The notes below the pieces were generated by a model, which was not told where the DNA came from, searched no databases, and saw only the letters and a program-made list of their open reading frames with translations. Positions 1 to 6,440 of a stretch of DNA of 6,524 bases are shown here, in pieces. The stretch's first letter is position 1. Every line of letters begins with the position of its first letter. A program made the position numbers and the translations under genes. Location: positions 1 to 6,524 of the forward strand of contig CALLBE010000215.1 of the NCBI GenBank assembly GCA_938001985.1, given 5' to 3'. The stretch comes from an uncultured Verrucomicrobiales bacterium. GTDB lineage: Bacteria; Verrucomicrobiota; Verrucomicrobiia; Verrucomicrobiales; Akkermansiaceae.

Positions 1-51
1 GGAGGCATGGGCGACATGGGGGATTTAAGTAAAATGATGGGCGGCCGATAA
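1..51 (+). CDS. C-terminal end of a Gly/Met-rich protein, probably signal recognition particle protein Ffh (partial)
   Basis: The window opens inside a plus-strand reading frame. It encodes 16 residues, GGMGDMGDLSKMMGGR, and stops at TAA (49-51). A short tail rich in glycine and methionine with a basic last residue is typical of the end of Ffh, the SRP54 GTPase, whose methionine-rich M domain binds signal sequences and 4.5S RNA and targets ribosomes to the membrane. Only this tail is visible, so no GTPase motif can be checked. A YbaB/EbfC-type protein, which may also be Gly/Met-rich, is an alternative. The gene converges on tadA, with 68 nt between the two stop codons. That something is encoded here is fairly likely; the name is an inference from composition. 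Confidence 0.5.
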   Translation, partial: GGMGDMGDLSKMMGGR

Positions 52-91
52 GCCTATTTTTTGTAAAAAATCTCCCAAGATTCATCCCCCC

Positions 92-112
92 AGCACTCAA
101 ACTCTTTGTGCT
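92..112 (-). terminator. Weak hairpin between the convergent ffh-like gene and tadA
   Basis: AGCAC (92-96) pairs with GTGCT (108-112), and AAA (99-101) with TTT (105-107), leaving a 2-nt bulge and a CTC loop. It lies 7 nt past the tadA stop on the minus strand. No T-tract follows directly on either strand, so it is a poor intrinsic terminator. A separate AT-only inverted repeat, ATTTTTT/AAAAAAT (56-71), sits nearer the plus-strand gene. The rest of the 52-119 gap shows nothing recognisable. Confidence 0.25.
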
Positions 113-119
113 TGATATA

Positions 120-650
120 CTATTCCACTAAACCTTCCTCACTGAGGCCTTTTTTCCTTAATTTAGAAGCCGCTCTAGCTTCTTTAAAGAAACTCTGGAG
201 AAGCGCTAAACATTCGTTTTCGAGCACTCCTGAAGTCACTTCGCATTTGTGATTTAGTGGAGGATTACTATCGAGCAAATTAATCCAGCCACCAGCCGCA
301 CCGCCTTTCGGATCTCTCAAACCGAAAACCACGCGATCCGGTCGGCAATGCACCAAGGCGCCAGCACACATGGGACATGGCTCTTTGGTGATATAAACGG
401 TAGTGCCCTCCAATCGCCAGTCGCCATAATGATTCTGGGCCGATGTGAGCGCTATCATTTCCGCATGGGCTGTTGCGTCCTTCAGTGTCTCCACTTGGTT
501 CCACCCTCTGGCGATAATTGCCTTATCCTTTACAATTACAGCACCAATAGGCACCTCATTGGCTCGCATGGCTTTTCTCGCCTCTCGAAGCGCTTGATAC
601 ATGAAATAATCATCATTCAACAACTCCGAATCATCGTTTACAATCTCCAT
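120..650 (-). CDS. tadA: tRNA-specific adenosine-34 deaminase TadA
   Basis: Cytoplasmic zinc enzyme that converts A34 to inosine in the anticodon of tRNA-Arg(ACG), letting it read CGU, CGC and CGA. With the start at 650 the protein has 176 residues, close to E. coli TadA. The deaminase signature is complete: HAE at residues 62-64 (zinc-binding His and catalytic proton-shuttle Glu) and PCPMC at 91-95 (zinc-binding Cys 92 and 95). The stretches EVPIGAV, GWN and VVFGLRDPKGGAAG also match TadA rather than cytosine or guanine deaminases. The frame stays open back to an ATG at 728, giving 202 residues, but that would overlap the upstream lyase gene by 70 nt and add a low-complexity polar segment absent from the family. 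The ATG at 650 lies 8 nt after the lyase stop and gives the expected N-terminus before MYQALREA. There is no clear Shine-Dalgarno at either start. It is probably co-transcribed with the lyase gene. The family assignment is secure; the start is less so. Confidence 0.95.
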   Translation of the reverse strand: MEIVNDDSELLNDDYFMYQALREARKAMRANEVPIGAVIVKDKAIIARGWNQVETLKDATAHAEMIALTSAQNHYGDWRLEGTTVYITKEPCPMCAGALVHCRPDRVVFGLRDPKGGAAGGWINLLDSNPPLNHKCEVTSGVLENECLALLQSFFKEARAASKLRKKGLSEEGLVE

Positions 651-658
651 AACAGTGC

Positions 659-1813
659 TTATTTTTGATGGTTTCGGATGACTTTCGTCATGGTCTCCAG
701 CGCCTGCTGAAGACGTGCTCTTGGGCATCCAAAATTAAGACGACACGCTCCTTTTTGACCAAAGGCCGCTCCATCGGAAAGGTATAGCTTGGCTTTTTCT
801 TCAAAAAGCTGAGCCGGGTTCTCAATCCCTGTTTTACTAAAGTCAAGCCACGCTAAGTAAGTCGCCTCCATCTCCGGCATTTCAACGCCTTCCCACTCCT
901 GATCAACAAAGGAGCGCAGCAGATCATAATTTCCTTTTAAATAGGTTACCAAAGACTGCCTCCACGACTCTCCATGGCGATACGCCGCCTCAGCTGCATA
1001 AAATGATAGTGTATTAATCTCCGCTTGTGTGTGCTTCTTAGCCGCCACGAAACGACGCCTCAAATGATCATCAAAAATAATTGCATACGCATACGCTAAC
1101 CCCGCAATATTGTAAGTTTTGCTAGGAGAATTTAAAACAATCAATCGCTTCCTAAAGCTCTCAGGTAGATTGAGACCTGAGAAAAACGGTGTTTTATCTT
1201 CATCATAAATCAAATCACAATGAACCTCATCCGTGACGAGAATTAAATCGTGTGTCTCACAAAACGAGGCTAAACGCTTAATCTCAGCTTCTGTGAAAAC
1301 ACGGCCCAAAGGGTTTTGAGGCGAACATAAAATAAAGATCTCCGTCTTTTCTGTCACGGAAGCTTCCATCTTCTCCCAATCCAAGGTCCACTGGCCTTCT
1401 TCACCTTTAACTTGAGGCAACGCCAAGGTCTCCATTTCCTGATCTTTCGCTACGGATAAAAATGGATAGTAAACAGGGCTATGCGTCATCATTTGCCCCC
1501 CTTTAGAACCAAAAGCCTGACAAGCCAGCGACAGTGCAGGCACGAGACCACCCACATGAACTAAATGCTTCGCTTCGATTTTCGTACGATGCCTTCTAAG
1601 AACATAATCACAAACCGCCTCCTCCAAGCCCTCGTGAGCATGCGCATAACCATAAACCCCAAAATCAACACGCTCTCTCAACGCATCAATAACAGGCTGC
1701 GGTGATTTGAAATCTAAATCAGCCACCCAAAAAGGCTCCAACCCGGGTTTTCTATCCCATTTGATTGAGCCCGTACCACGTCTCTCAATGTACTCATCGA
1801 ATTGCTGATTCAT
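659..1813 (-). CDS. patB: MalY/PatB family pyridoxal-phosphate C-S lyase (cystathionine beta-lyase type)
   Basis: Fold-type I PLP enzyme of 384 residues, the usual length for MalY/PatB proteins. The family cleaves C-S bonds of cystathionine, cysteine or related cysteine conjugates to a thiol, pyruvate and ammonia. Visible features in order: the family N-terminus with FWVADLDFKSP (28-38) and GVYGYAHAHEGL (52-63), where MalY has DMDF and GVFGY; the aminotransferase motif CSPQNPLGRVF (163-173) with Asn167; VTDEVHCDL (193-201) with Asp195, which contacts the pyridine nitrogen; SPSKTYNIAGL (229-239) with Lys232 as Schiff-base lysine; and CRLNFGCPRARL (357-368) with Arg358, the substrate carboxylate binder. 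All expected cofactor residues are present, so it should be active. No signal peptide; cytoplasmic. It is transcribed divergently from secA and followed after 8 nt by tadA. Physiological substrate is not evident: methionine synthesis, thiol release and a plain aminotransferase role are all possible. Confidence 0.88.
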   Translation of the reverse strand: MNQQFDEYIERRGTGSIKWDRKPGLEPFWVADLDFKSPQPVIDALRERVDFGVYGYAHAHEGLEEAVCDYVLRRHRTKIEAKHLVHVGGLVPALSLACQAFGSKGGQMMTHSPVYYPFLSVAKDQEMETLALPQVKGEEGQWTLDWEKMEASVTEKTEIFILCSPQNPLGRVFTEAEIKRLASFCETHDLILVTDEVHCDLIYDEDKTPFFSGLNLPESFRKRLIVLNSPSKTYNIAGLAYAYAIIFDDHLRRRFVAAKKHTQAEINTLSFYAAEAAYRHGESWRQSLVTYLKGNYDLLRSFVDQEWEGVEMPEMEATYLAWLDFSKTGIENPAQLFEEKAKLYLSDGAAFGQKGACRLNFGCPRARLQQALETMTKVIRNHQK

Positions 1814-1847
1814 GCCTTTATCATGAAAAGGTTACCCTTTTGGTCAA

Positions 1848-1876
1848 ATTATATTCACAAAAGAGTGACTTTTTAT
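1848..1876 (-). promoter_or_regulatory. Candidate promoter for the patB-tadA pair
   Basis: On the minus strand a perfect TATAAT hexamer occupies 1848-1853, which would start transcription near 1841 and give a leader of about 28 nt before the ATG at 1813. The hexamer 17 bp upstream (1871-1876) reads ATAAAA, a poor -35 match, so an activator or another sigma preference may be involved. An inverted repeat TCAC-N6-GTGA (1855-1868) sits in the spacer. Upstream of the ATG, AAAGG lies only 1 nt away, too close to be a normal ribosome binding site. Confidence 0.4.
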
Positions 1877-1885
1877 ATTTCGTTA

Positions 1886-1896
1886 CTTGTCACAAG
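1886..1896. promoter_or_regulatory. Odd palindrome CTTGTCACAAG in the divergent region
   Basis: CTTGT and ACAAG are exact inverted repeats around a central C. The site overlaps the candidate secA -35 and lies upstream of the patB promoter, where a regulator could act on either gene. A 5-bp arm is short enough to arise by chance, so the call rests on position only. Confidence 0.2.
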
Positions 1897-1924
1897 CCCC
1901 TCAGACCGCTATTCCATCTATACT
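1887..1924 (+). promoter_or_regulatory. Candidate secA promoter region
   Basis: Two sigma70-like elements lie just before secA: TTGTCA at 1887-1892, 4 or 5 of 6 matches to a -35, and TATACT at 1919-1924, 5 of 6 matches to a -10. They are 26 bp apart, too far for one promoter. Pairing TTGTCA with the weaker TATTCC at 1910-1915 gives a normal 17-bp spacer. If TATACT is the real -10, transcription would begin about 8 nt before the ATG, leaving an almost leaderless mRNA. There is no Shine-Dalgarno and no SecM-like regulatory ORF ahead of secA. Confidence 0.3.
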
Positions 1925-1938
1925 AAACTTTCTTAAAC

Positions 1939-4900
1939 ATGCTTAAATGGGTTCTACAAAAAATCGTTGGTACAAAAAACCAACGAGAAGTTAAAAAAAT
2001 ACGTCCGATTGTTCAACGAATCAATGAGATTGAAACGGGGCTACAAGAGAAGTCTCATGAGCAACTGATTCTTAAAACCAAAGAGTGGCAAGATCACCTA
2101 CACCGCTATCTGCCTATCGAGCTACCAACCAAGCGTGAGATTGAAAGACTCTTTGCTGACGACAACCAAGAAGCACTGAGAGAGATCGCAGATTACCTTC
2201 AAAAACGTCTCGACCTTCTACGTGAAGAATTCAACACCTTACCCGAAGTCGTCGCGTCCAACCCAACTTCTATCGAAGAAGCTAAGAATGCCTTCTTTGA
2301 TATTGAAGGCGCTTTTCCTAAACTGAGAAAATCTTACCTCGACCTCATCTTACCTGAAGCTTACGCACTGGTTAAGAACGGCGCTCGTCGTCTTTGTGGT
2401 GAAAAAATCAATGTCTGTGACAACGATTTGGAGTGGAACATGGTTCACTTCGACACCCAGCTGATTGGCGGTATCGCTCTCCACCGTGGCATCATTGCGG
2501 AGATGATGACAGGTGAAGGTAAAACTTTAGTGGGAACCCTACCTGTTTTCTTAAACGCACTGACCGGTCTCGGCGTGCATGTGATTACGGTCAATGACTA
2601 CCTCGCTCGTCGAGATTCCGAGTGGATGGGTGCGCTTTATAAGTACCTAGGCCTGAGTGTTGGAGTTCTTCAAAACCAAATATCTCACGACCTTCGTCAA
2701 CAGGCTTATAAGTGTGACATCACTTACGGAACCAACAGTGAGTTCGGCTTCGATTACTTACGAGACAACGGAATGGCTTCTTCGAAAGAAGAACAAACGC
2801 AACGCTCTCATTACTTCGCCATTATTGATGAGGTTGACTCCGTTTTAATTGATGAAGCAAGAACGCCTCTCATCATCTCCGGCCCTTCAACGCTAGCTCA
2901 AAACCAAAACTACGCACGCTTCAACAACGTGGTGATTCAGTTGGTCCGCAAGCAAGCCATGCTCGCTAACGATTTGGTAACTGACATCAAAAAAGCGATC
3001 GACGCCAACGACAACCAAATCATTGGCAAGTTGCTTTATAAACTGAAATTAGGGCAGCCAAAAAACCGCCAATTCATGAAGTTCATGGAGGAGCCAGAAC
3101 TTCGCCGTCTCATGGAGAAGGCTGAATTAAATCTTCTAGACGCAGAAAACCGCGATCAACTTTATGCGCTAAAAGAGGAAATCTACTTCAGTATCGATGA
3201 AAAAACCAACGATGCTGATCTCATGGAAAAAGGCCGTGCTTTCTTATCTCCAGGAGATCCAGATGCCTTCACCCTTCCTGACTTGGGAACCGAATTTGCT
3301 GAAATTGATGCGCAAACCGAGACCTCACCAGAGTCTCGCCAACGACAAAAAGAACAGCTTCAGAACAAACTCGATTTCCAAGCTCAAAAAGTACACGCGA
3401 TTTCTCAACTACTTCGCGCTCACTGTATTTATGAAAAGGATGTTGAATATGTCGTAAGTGATGGGCAGGTCATCATTGTCGATCAAAACACAGGACGTGA
3501 AATGCCAGGAAGACGTTGGTCAGACGGTCTTCACCAAGCTATTGAAGCCAAAGAAGGCGTGAAGTTGGAAGATGAAACACAAACCTACGCCACCATCACG
3601 ATTCAAAACTACTTCCGTCAATATGAGAAGTTAGCAGGCATGACAGGTACGGCTGAAACCGAAGCTGCTGAGTTTAAAGACATCTACAACCTAGACGTTC
3701 TACCCATCCCAACACACCGTGACAACCAACGTGAGGACAAGAATGACCTAGTCTTCAAGACTCAACGTGAGAAGTATAACATGGTTGTTGATGTGATCAA
3801 AAAGGCTCACGAAGCCGGTCAACCCGTGCTGGCAGGAACCGCTTCGGTTGATGCTTCCGAGACCTTATCCCGTCTTTTAAAACGTGCTAAGATCCCTCAC
3901 AATGTCTTGAACGCTAAGTACCACCGTCAAGAAGCTGAAATCATCGCCAACGCAGGTCAAAAAGGAGCGGTGACTGTTTCCACCAACATGGCTGGTCGTG
4001 GTACTGATATTAAATTAGCAGAAGGTGTGGAAGAAATCGGAGGCCTATTTGTGGTCGCTACCGAACGTCACCCGTCACGTCGTATCGACAGACAGCTGAG
4101 AGGCCGTTGTGCCCGTCAGGGAGATAAAGGAACTTCACAGTTCTTCATCTCATTCGAAGATGATTTGATGCGTAACTTCGCTGCGGCAGATCGCATGACT
4201 TCGATGATGGAGAAGCTAGGCATGGAAGAAGGCGAGGCCTTAGAACATAGCTGGCTCAACAAGTCTGTAGAGACCGCACAAAAGCGTGTGGAACAAGCAC
4301 ACTACCGTCACCGTAAGTACGTTCTCGATTTTGACAACGTGATGAACAAGCAACGTGAGGTTATCTACGGATACCGTAATGACGTGCTTCGCTCAGAAGA
4401 TCCAAGCCCACTGGTACAAGAAATCATTGAAGAAGGAAGTCCGGCTAAGATTGAAGAGTTCTTCACCTTTGATAGCGCGAATGAAAAGCCAGTGAATGAC
4501 GTTGAGGAGTTCCTAGTTTGGGCTAACTCAACCTTCCCTCTCGGTCTCTCAGCAGACTCAGCTAAGTTTGAAGAAATGAAAGCTGAAGATGCAGCCACCT
4601 TCCTCATCGAAAAAGTCCAACAGACTTATTCAGAGAAGATGAAACTTGAAGAGCCTCAACTTGCTGATCACCTCGAAAGGAGCATCATCCTCGTTGCGAT
4701 TGATTCACTTTGGAAAGAACACCTCTACAACATGGACTCTCTCCGTGAAGGCGTTCAGCTTCGAGCTCAAGGTCAAAAAGACCCTCTAGTGGAATACAAA
4801 AAAGAAGCCTTCATCTTATTCGAAGAGCTCATGGGAGCGATTCAAGAAAAAGCACTGGGCAACCTCTTCCGCTCAACAACGAACTTAGACCAATACGAAG

Positions 4901-5118
4901 AGTTCTTGAAGTCACTGCCTCAACACTCATCTTCAGCAGAAGGCGAGAACGAGTCAGACAAAAAGCAACTCAGCAATCCGTTGGTGGAAACCGATGAGAA
5001 TGGTAAGCAAAAAGTTAAGCTTAATCTTCCTAAGCGTCGCCCTACCCTAAACGTCGGACGAAATGAGCCTTGCTCTTGTGGTTCTGGCAAGAAGTTCAAA
5101 CAATGCTGCGGCCGTTAA
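1939..5118 (+). CDS. secA: Preprotein translocase ATPase SecA
   Basis: Motor ATPase that drives unfolded preproteins through the SecYEG channel at the inner membrane. The N-terminus, MLKWVLQKIVGTKNQREVKK, is a normal SecA start. Domains and motifs in order: an enlarged N-terminal region (about 40-165); Walker A TGEGKT (191-196, Lys195); VNDYLARRD (218-226); DEVD (297-300) followed by SVLIDEARTPLIISG; the preprotein-crosslinking domain (about 314-545) containing an extra block of roughly 65 residues near 341-412; GMTGTAETEAAEF (567-579); the second nucleotide-binding domain with TNMAGRGTDIKL (682-693) and motif VI RGRCARQGD (721-729); the two-helix finger and scaffold with DSLWKEHLYNMDSLREGVQLR (in two parts, 922-942); a polar linker (about 995-1035); and a C-terminal zinc motif with Cys1045, 1047, 1056 and 1057, which in the family binds SecB and phospholipid. 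At 1059 residues it is about 150 longer than E. coli SecA (901). All catalytic residues are present. It is a single-gene unit closed by a strong terminator. Confidence 0.99.
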   Translation: MLKWVLQKIVGTKNQREVKKIRPIVQRINEIETGLQEKSHEQLILKTKEWQDHLHRYLPIELPTKREIERLFADDNQEALREIADYLQKRLDLLREEFNTLPEVVASNPTSIEEAKNAFFDIEGAFPKLRKSYLDLILPEAYALVKNGARRLCGEKINVCDNDLEWNMVHFDTQLIGGIALHRGIIAEMMTGEGKTLVGTLPVFLNALTGLGVHVITVNDYLARRDSEWMGALYKYLGLSVGVLQNQISHDLRQQAYKCDITYGTNSEFGFDYLRDNGMASSKEEQTQRSHYFAIIDEVDSVLIDEARTPLIISGPSTLAQNQNYARFNNVVIQLVRKQAMLANDLVTDIKKAIDANDNQIIGKLLYKLKLGQPKNRQFMKFMEEPELRRLMEKAELNLLDAENRDQLYALKEEIYFSIDEKTNDADLMEKGRAFLSPGDPDAFTLPDLGTEFAEIDAQTETSPESRQRQKEQLQNKLDFQAQKVHAISQLLRAHCIYEKDVEYVVSDGQVIIVDQNTGREMPGRRWSDGLHQAIEAKEGVKLEDETQTYATITIQNYFRQYEKLAGMTGTAETEAAEFKDIYNLDVLPIPTHRDNQREDKNDLVFKTQREKYNMVVDVIKKAHEAGQPVLAGTASVDASETLSRLLKRAKIPHNVLNAKYHRQEAEIIANAGQKGAVTVSTNMAGRGTDIKLAEGVEEIGGLFVVATERHPSRRIDRQLRGRCARQGDKGTSQFFISFEDDLMRNFAAADRMTSMMEKLGMEEGEALEHSWLNKSVETAQKRVEQAHYRHRKYVLDFDNVMNKQREVIYGYRNDVLRSEDPSPLVQEIIEEGSPAKIEEFFTFDSANEKPVNDVEEFLVWANSTFPLGLSADSAKFEEMKAEDAATFLIEKVQQTYSEKMKLEEPQLADHLERSIILVAIDSLWKEHLYNMDSLREGVQLRAQGQKDPLVEYKKEAFILFEELMGAIQEKALGNLFRSTTNLDQYEEFLKSLPQHSSSAEGENESDKKQLSNPLVETDENGKQKVKLNLPKRRPTLNVGRNEPCSCGSGKKFKQCCGR

Positions 5119-5155
5119 GCCCTAGTAGGCAATACACCACAACTTAATCTTAAAC

Positions 5156-5190
5156 AAAAGAAGCGACAGAGAGATTCTGTCGCTTCTTTT
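5156..5190. terminator. Bidirectional intrinsic terminator after secA
   Basis: Perfect 15-bp inverted repeat: left arm AAAAGAAGCGACAGA (5156-5170), 5-nt loop GAGAT (5171-5175), right arm TCTGTCGCTTCTTTT (5176-5190), continuing into TATTTATA. The stem begins 37 nt after the secA stop. Its A-rich left arm becomes a T-tract on the other strand, so the same hairpin can stop minus-strand transcription coming from the EboB-like gene. This fits its place between convergent genes. Confidence 0.93.
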
Positions 5191-5225
5191 TATTTATAAG
5201 GCCTCAACAGACACTTGATTCCGTC

Positions 5226-5261
5226 AAAAAATCAAAGGAGTGTTCCTAAAAACTCACCCTT
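5226..5261 (-). terminator. Candidate terminator for the eboB-like operon
   Basis: Read on the minus strand, AAGGGTG (5261-5255) pairs with CACTCCTT (5242-5235) with one bulged base and a 12-nt loop, followed by TGA and a run of six T (5231-5226). It begins 17 nt after the stop of the hydrolase gene. It is much weaker than the secA hairpin further on, which could serve as the back-up. The remaining sequence between 5191 and 5278 shows only a minor TTGATT/AATCAA repeat (5215-5235). Confidence 0.4.
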
Positions 5262-5278
5262 AAAAAAGACAAGCTTCC

Positions 5279-6076
5279 TTAAACTGAAAAGTTAGGGCAC
5301 TTCTCTAAAAACTCTTTGGGATTGTCCCACAAGACTCGCTCAATAATATCAGCAGCATGTTGACGCTTCTTCATCTCCAGACCGCACTTAATAACGGCTA
5401 GAGGATCAGAAATACCCCAATCACAGGCAGAGTTCATCCAGATTTTATCGAGGCCGTACATCTCAAGCATATCAACTGCACGTGCCTGAGAACATTTAGA
5501 TTGAGGGTACAGAGTCATCCCTGCCCAAAAACCATTATCCTTCACCAATTGGATCGTGTGCTCCTCCACATGATCAATCACGACACGAGAAGGGTCAACT
5601 TGAGCATTTTTTAACGCGTCAATAATCAGTTTAGTCCCTTTGAATTTGTCTTCTAAATGAGGTGTGTGAATTAAGATAGGCAAGTCGTGCTTCTTCGCTA
5701 AATCAACATGCTCCTCAAAGATGGTTAATTCGTTTTTACTATTTTTATTCAGGCCAATTTCACCAATACCTAAAACATTGGGCTTATCTAAAAAATCAGG
5801 AATAATAGACAACACCTCTCTAGCAAAGCCAATATCCTCCGCTTCCTTTGGATTGATACAAAGCCAGGTATAATGCTTGATCCCGAACTTCTCAGCTCGC
5901 TTGGGCTCATACTCAGTTAACTGTCGGTAATAATCAAAAAAACCTTGGGCAGAACTGCGATCAAACCCAGCCCAAAAGGCCGGCTCACAAAGGACTTCAC
6001 AGCCTGCCATGGCAATTTTTTCATAATCATCAGTCGTGCGACTCACCATGTGACCATGTGGCTCAATATATTTCAT
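5279..6076 (-). CDS. eboB: TatD-like metal-dependent hydrolase, EboB-type
   Basis: A 265-residue TIM-barrel metallohydrolase of the amidohydrolase/TatD superfamily. Metal-binding positions are all visible: H-G-H at residues 7-9, Glu106 in GIGEIGLN, His137 in ILIHTPH, His169 in VIDHVEEH and Asp219 in SACDWGISDP. The detailed wording (EPHGHMVSRTTDDYE near the start, CEPAFWAGFDR at 30-40, GIKHYTWLCINPKEAED, NSACDWGISDPLAV and VLWDNPKEF) resembles EboB of the ebo clusters rather than TatD DNase itself. Ebo genes in cyanobacteria are linked to moving scytonemin precursors to the periplasm; the reaction of EboB is not established, so no substrate is given here. No signal peptide is seen. It starts 12 nt after the stop of the small upstream gene and is the last gene of its operon, ending opposite secA, so eboC-eboF do not follow. 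No Shine-Dalgarno precedes the ATG. Superfamily assignment is secure; the EboB label is from remembered sequence likeness. Confidence 0.8.
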   Translation of the reverse strand: MKYIEPHGHMVSRTTDDYEKIAMAGCEVLCEPAFWAGFDRSSAQGFFDYYRQLTEYEPKRAEKFGIKHYTWLCINPKEAEDIGFAREVLSIIPDFLDKPNVLGIGEIGLNKNSKNELTIFEEHVDLAKKHDLPILIHTPHLEDKFKGTKLIIDALKNAQVDPSRVVIDHVEEHTIQLVKDNGFWAGMTLYPQSKCSQARAVDMLEMYGLDKIWMNSACDWGISDPLAVIKCGLEMKKRQHAADIIERVLWDNPKEFLEKCPNFSV

Positions 6077-6088
6077 AGTCGTCTAGAA

Positions 6089-6418
6089 TCAGTCGTTTAA
6101 ATTAATGGCTCCGTTCGCAAATTGGATGCTCGCAGACTCAACCGGCGCTTGTGAATGATCTGAAAAGGTATGATGAACCGCTTGAGTTCGAGTCAACCCT
6201 TCTTGCGGAGAAATCATGGCTTCAATCGCTTTTTTAAAAGCAAAATCTCGATAATCTGCCTCGCCTTCTCCCCTTTCAACTCTGTCTAAGAAAGCCGCAA
6301 TCTCTAGGAGATTAAAACGGTTTTCCATAAAGTATAAGTCTTGGAGTTCTTTTTTTTGCATAGGGTAATAAAGGGTTTTACGGTCTTTGCTCAGGCTCAA
6401 GGAGAATACTGAGGGCAA
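6089..6418 (-). CDS. Small protein of unknown function upstream of the eboB-like gene
   Basis: I do not recognise this product. From the TTG at 6418 it has 109 residues: a beta-like start (VFSLSLSKDRKTLYYP), a predicted helical and charged middle (MENRFNLLEIAAFLDRVERG, 31-50, then EGEADYRDFAFKKAIEAM), and a polar tail ending in NGAINLND. There is no signal peptide, membrane segment or metal motif. The amino acid content and frame conservation into codon-like sequence suggest a real gene, and its stop is only 12 nt from the eboB-like start, so the two are likely co-transcribed. The position matches that of eboA in ebo clusters, but I see no convincing EboA motif and it is much shorter. The start is uncertain: TTG at 6418, ATG at 6361 (residue 20), ATG at 6328 (residue 31) or a non-standard ATT at 6433 that has the only good Shine-Dalgarno in the window. 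The frame is open upstream to a TGA near 6455, and the N-terminal sequence looks coding from about ATT onward. Confidence 0.6.
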   Translation of the reverse strand: MPSVFSLSLSKDRKTLYYPMQKKELQDLYFMENRFNLLEIAAFLDRVERGEGEADYRDFAFKKAIEAMISPQEGLTRTQAVHHTFSDHSQAPVESASIQFANGAINLND

Positions 6419-6440
6419 GTTTGGGGTTTTAATTAAAACG

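Noticed and set aside
56..71. AT-only inverted repeat ATTTTTT/AAAAAAT as a terminator
   Set aside because: No G or C in the stem and only a 2-nt loop, so it would not form a stable terminator hairpin.
348..668. Plus-strand open frame opposite tadA
   Set aside because: It is the shadow of a conserved tadA gene and its product has no sensible features.
1887..1924. Treating TTGTCA and TATACT as a single sigma70 promoter for secA
   Set aside because: The 26-bp spacing is far outside the usual 16-18 bp.
2657..2848. Plus-strand open frame overlapping secA in another frame
   Set aside because: It lies inside the conserved ATPase core of SecA and has no independent start signal or recognisable product; the same applies to the frame at 3197-3457.
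4365..4607. Minus-strand open frame inside secA
   Set aside because: Serine-rich antisense product opposite a well-supported SecA segment; typical reverse-frame artefact.
5191..5278. Small RNA or short gene between secA and the eboB-like gene
   Set aside because: Only terminator-like repeats are present; no open frame with a plausible start and no extended conserved-looking structure.
6089..6418. Naming the small gene eboA from its position before the eboB-like gene
   Set aside because: EboA proteins are about twice as long and carry motifs around AWNQMVLKA and YAHERWAAGR, none of which are visible here.
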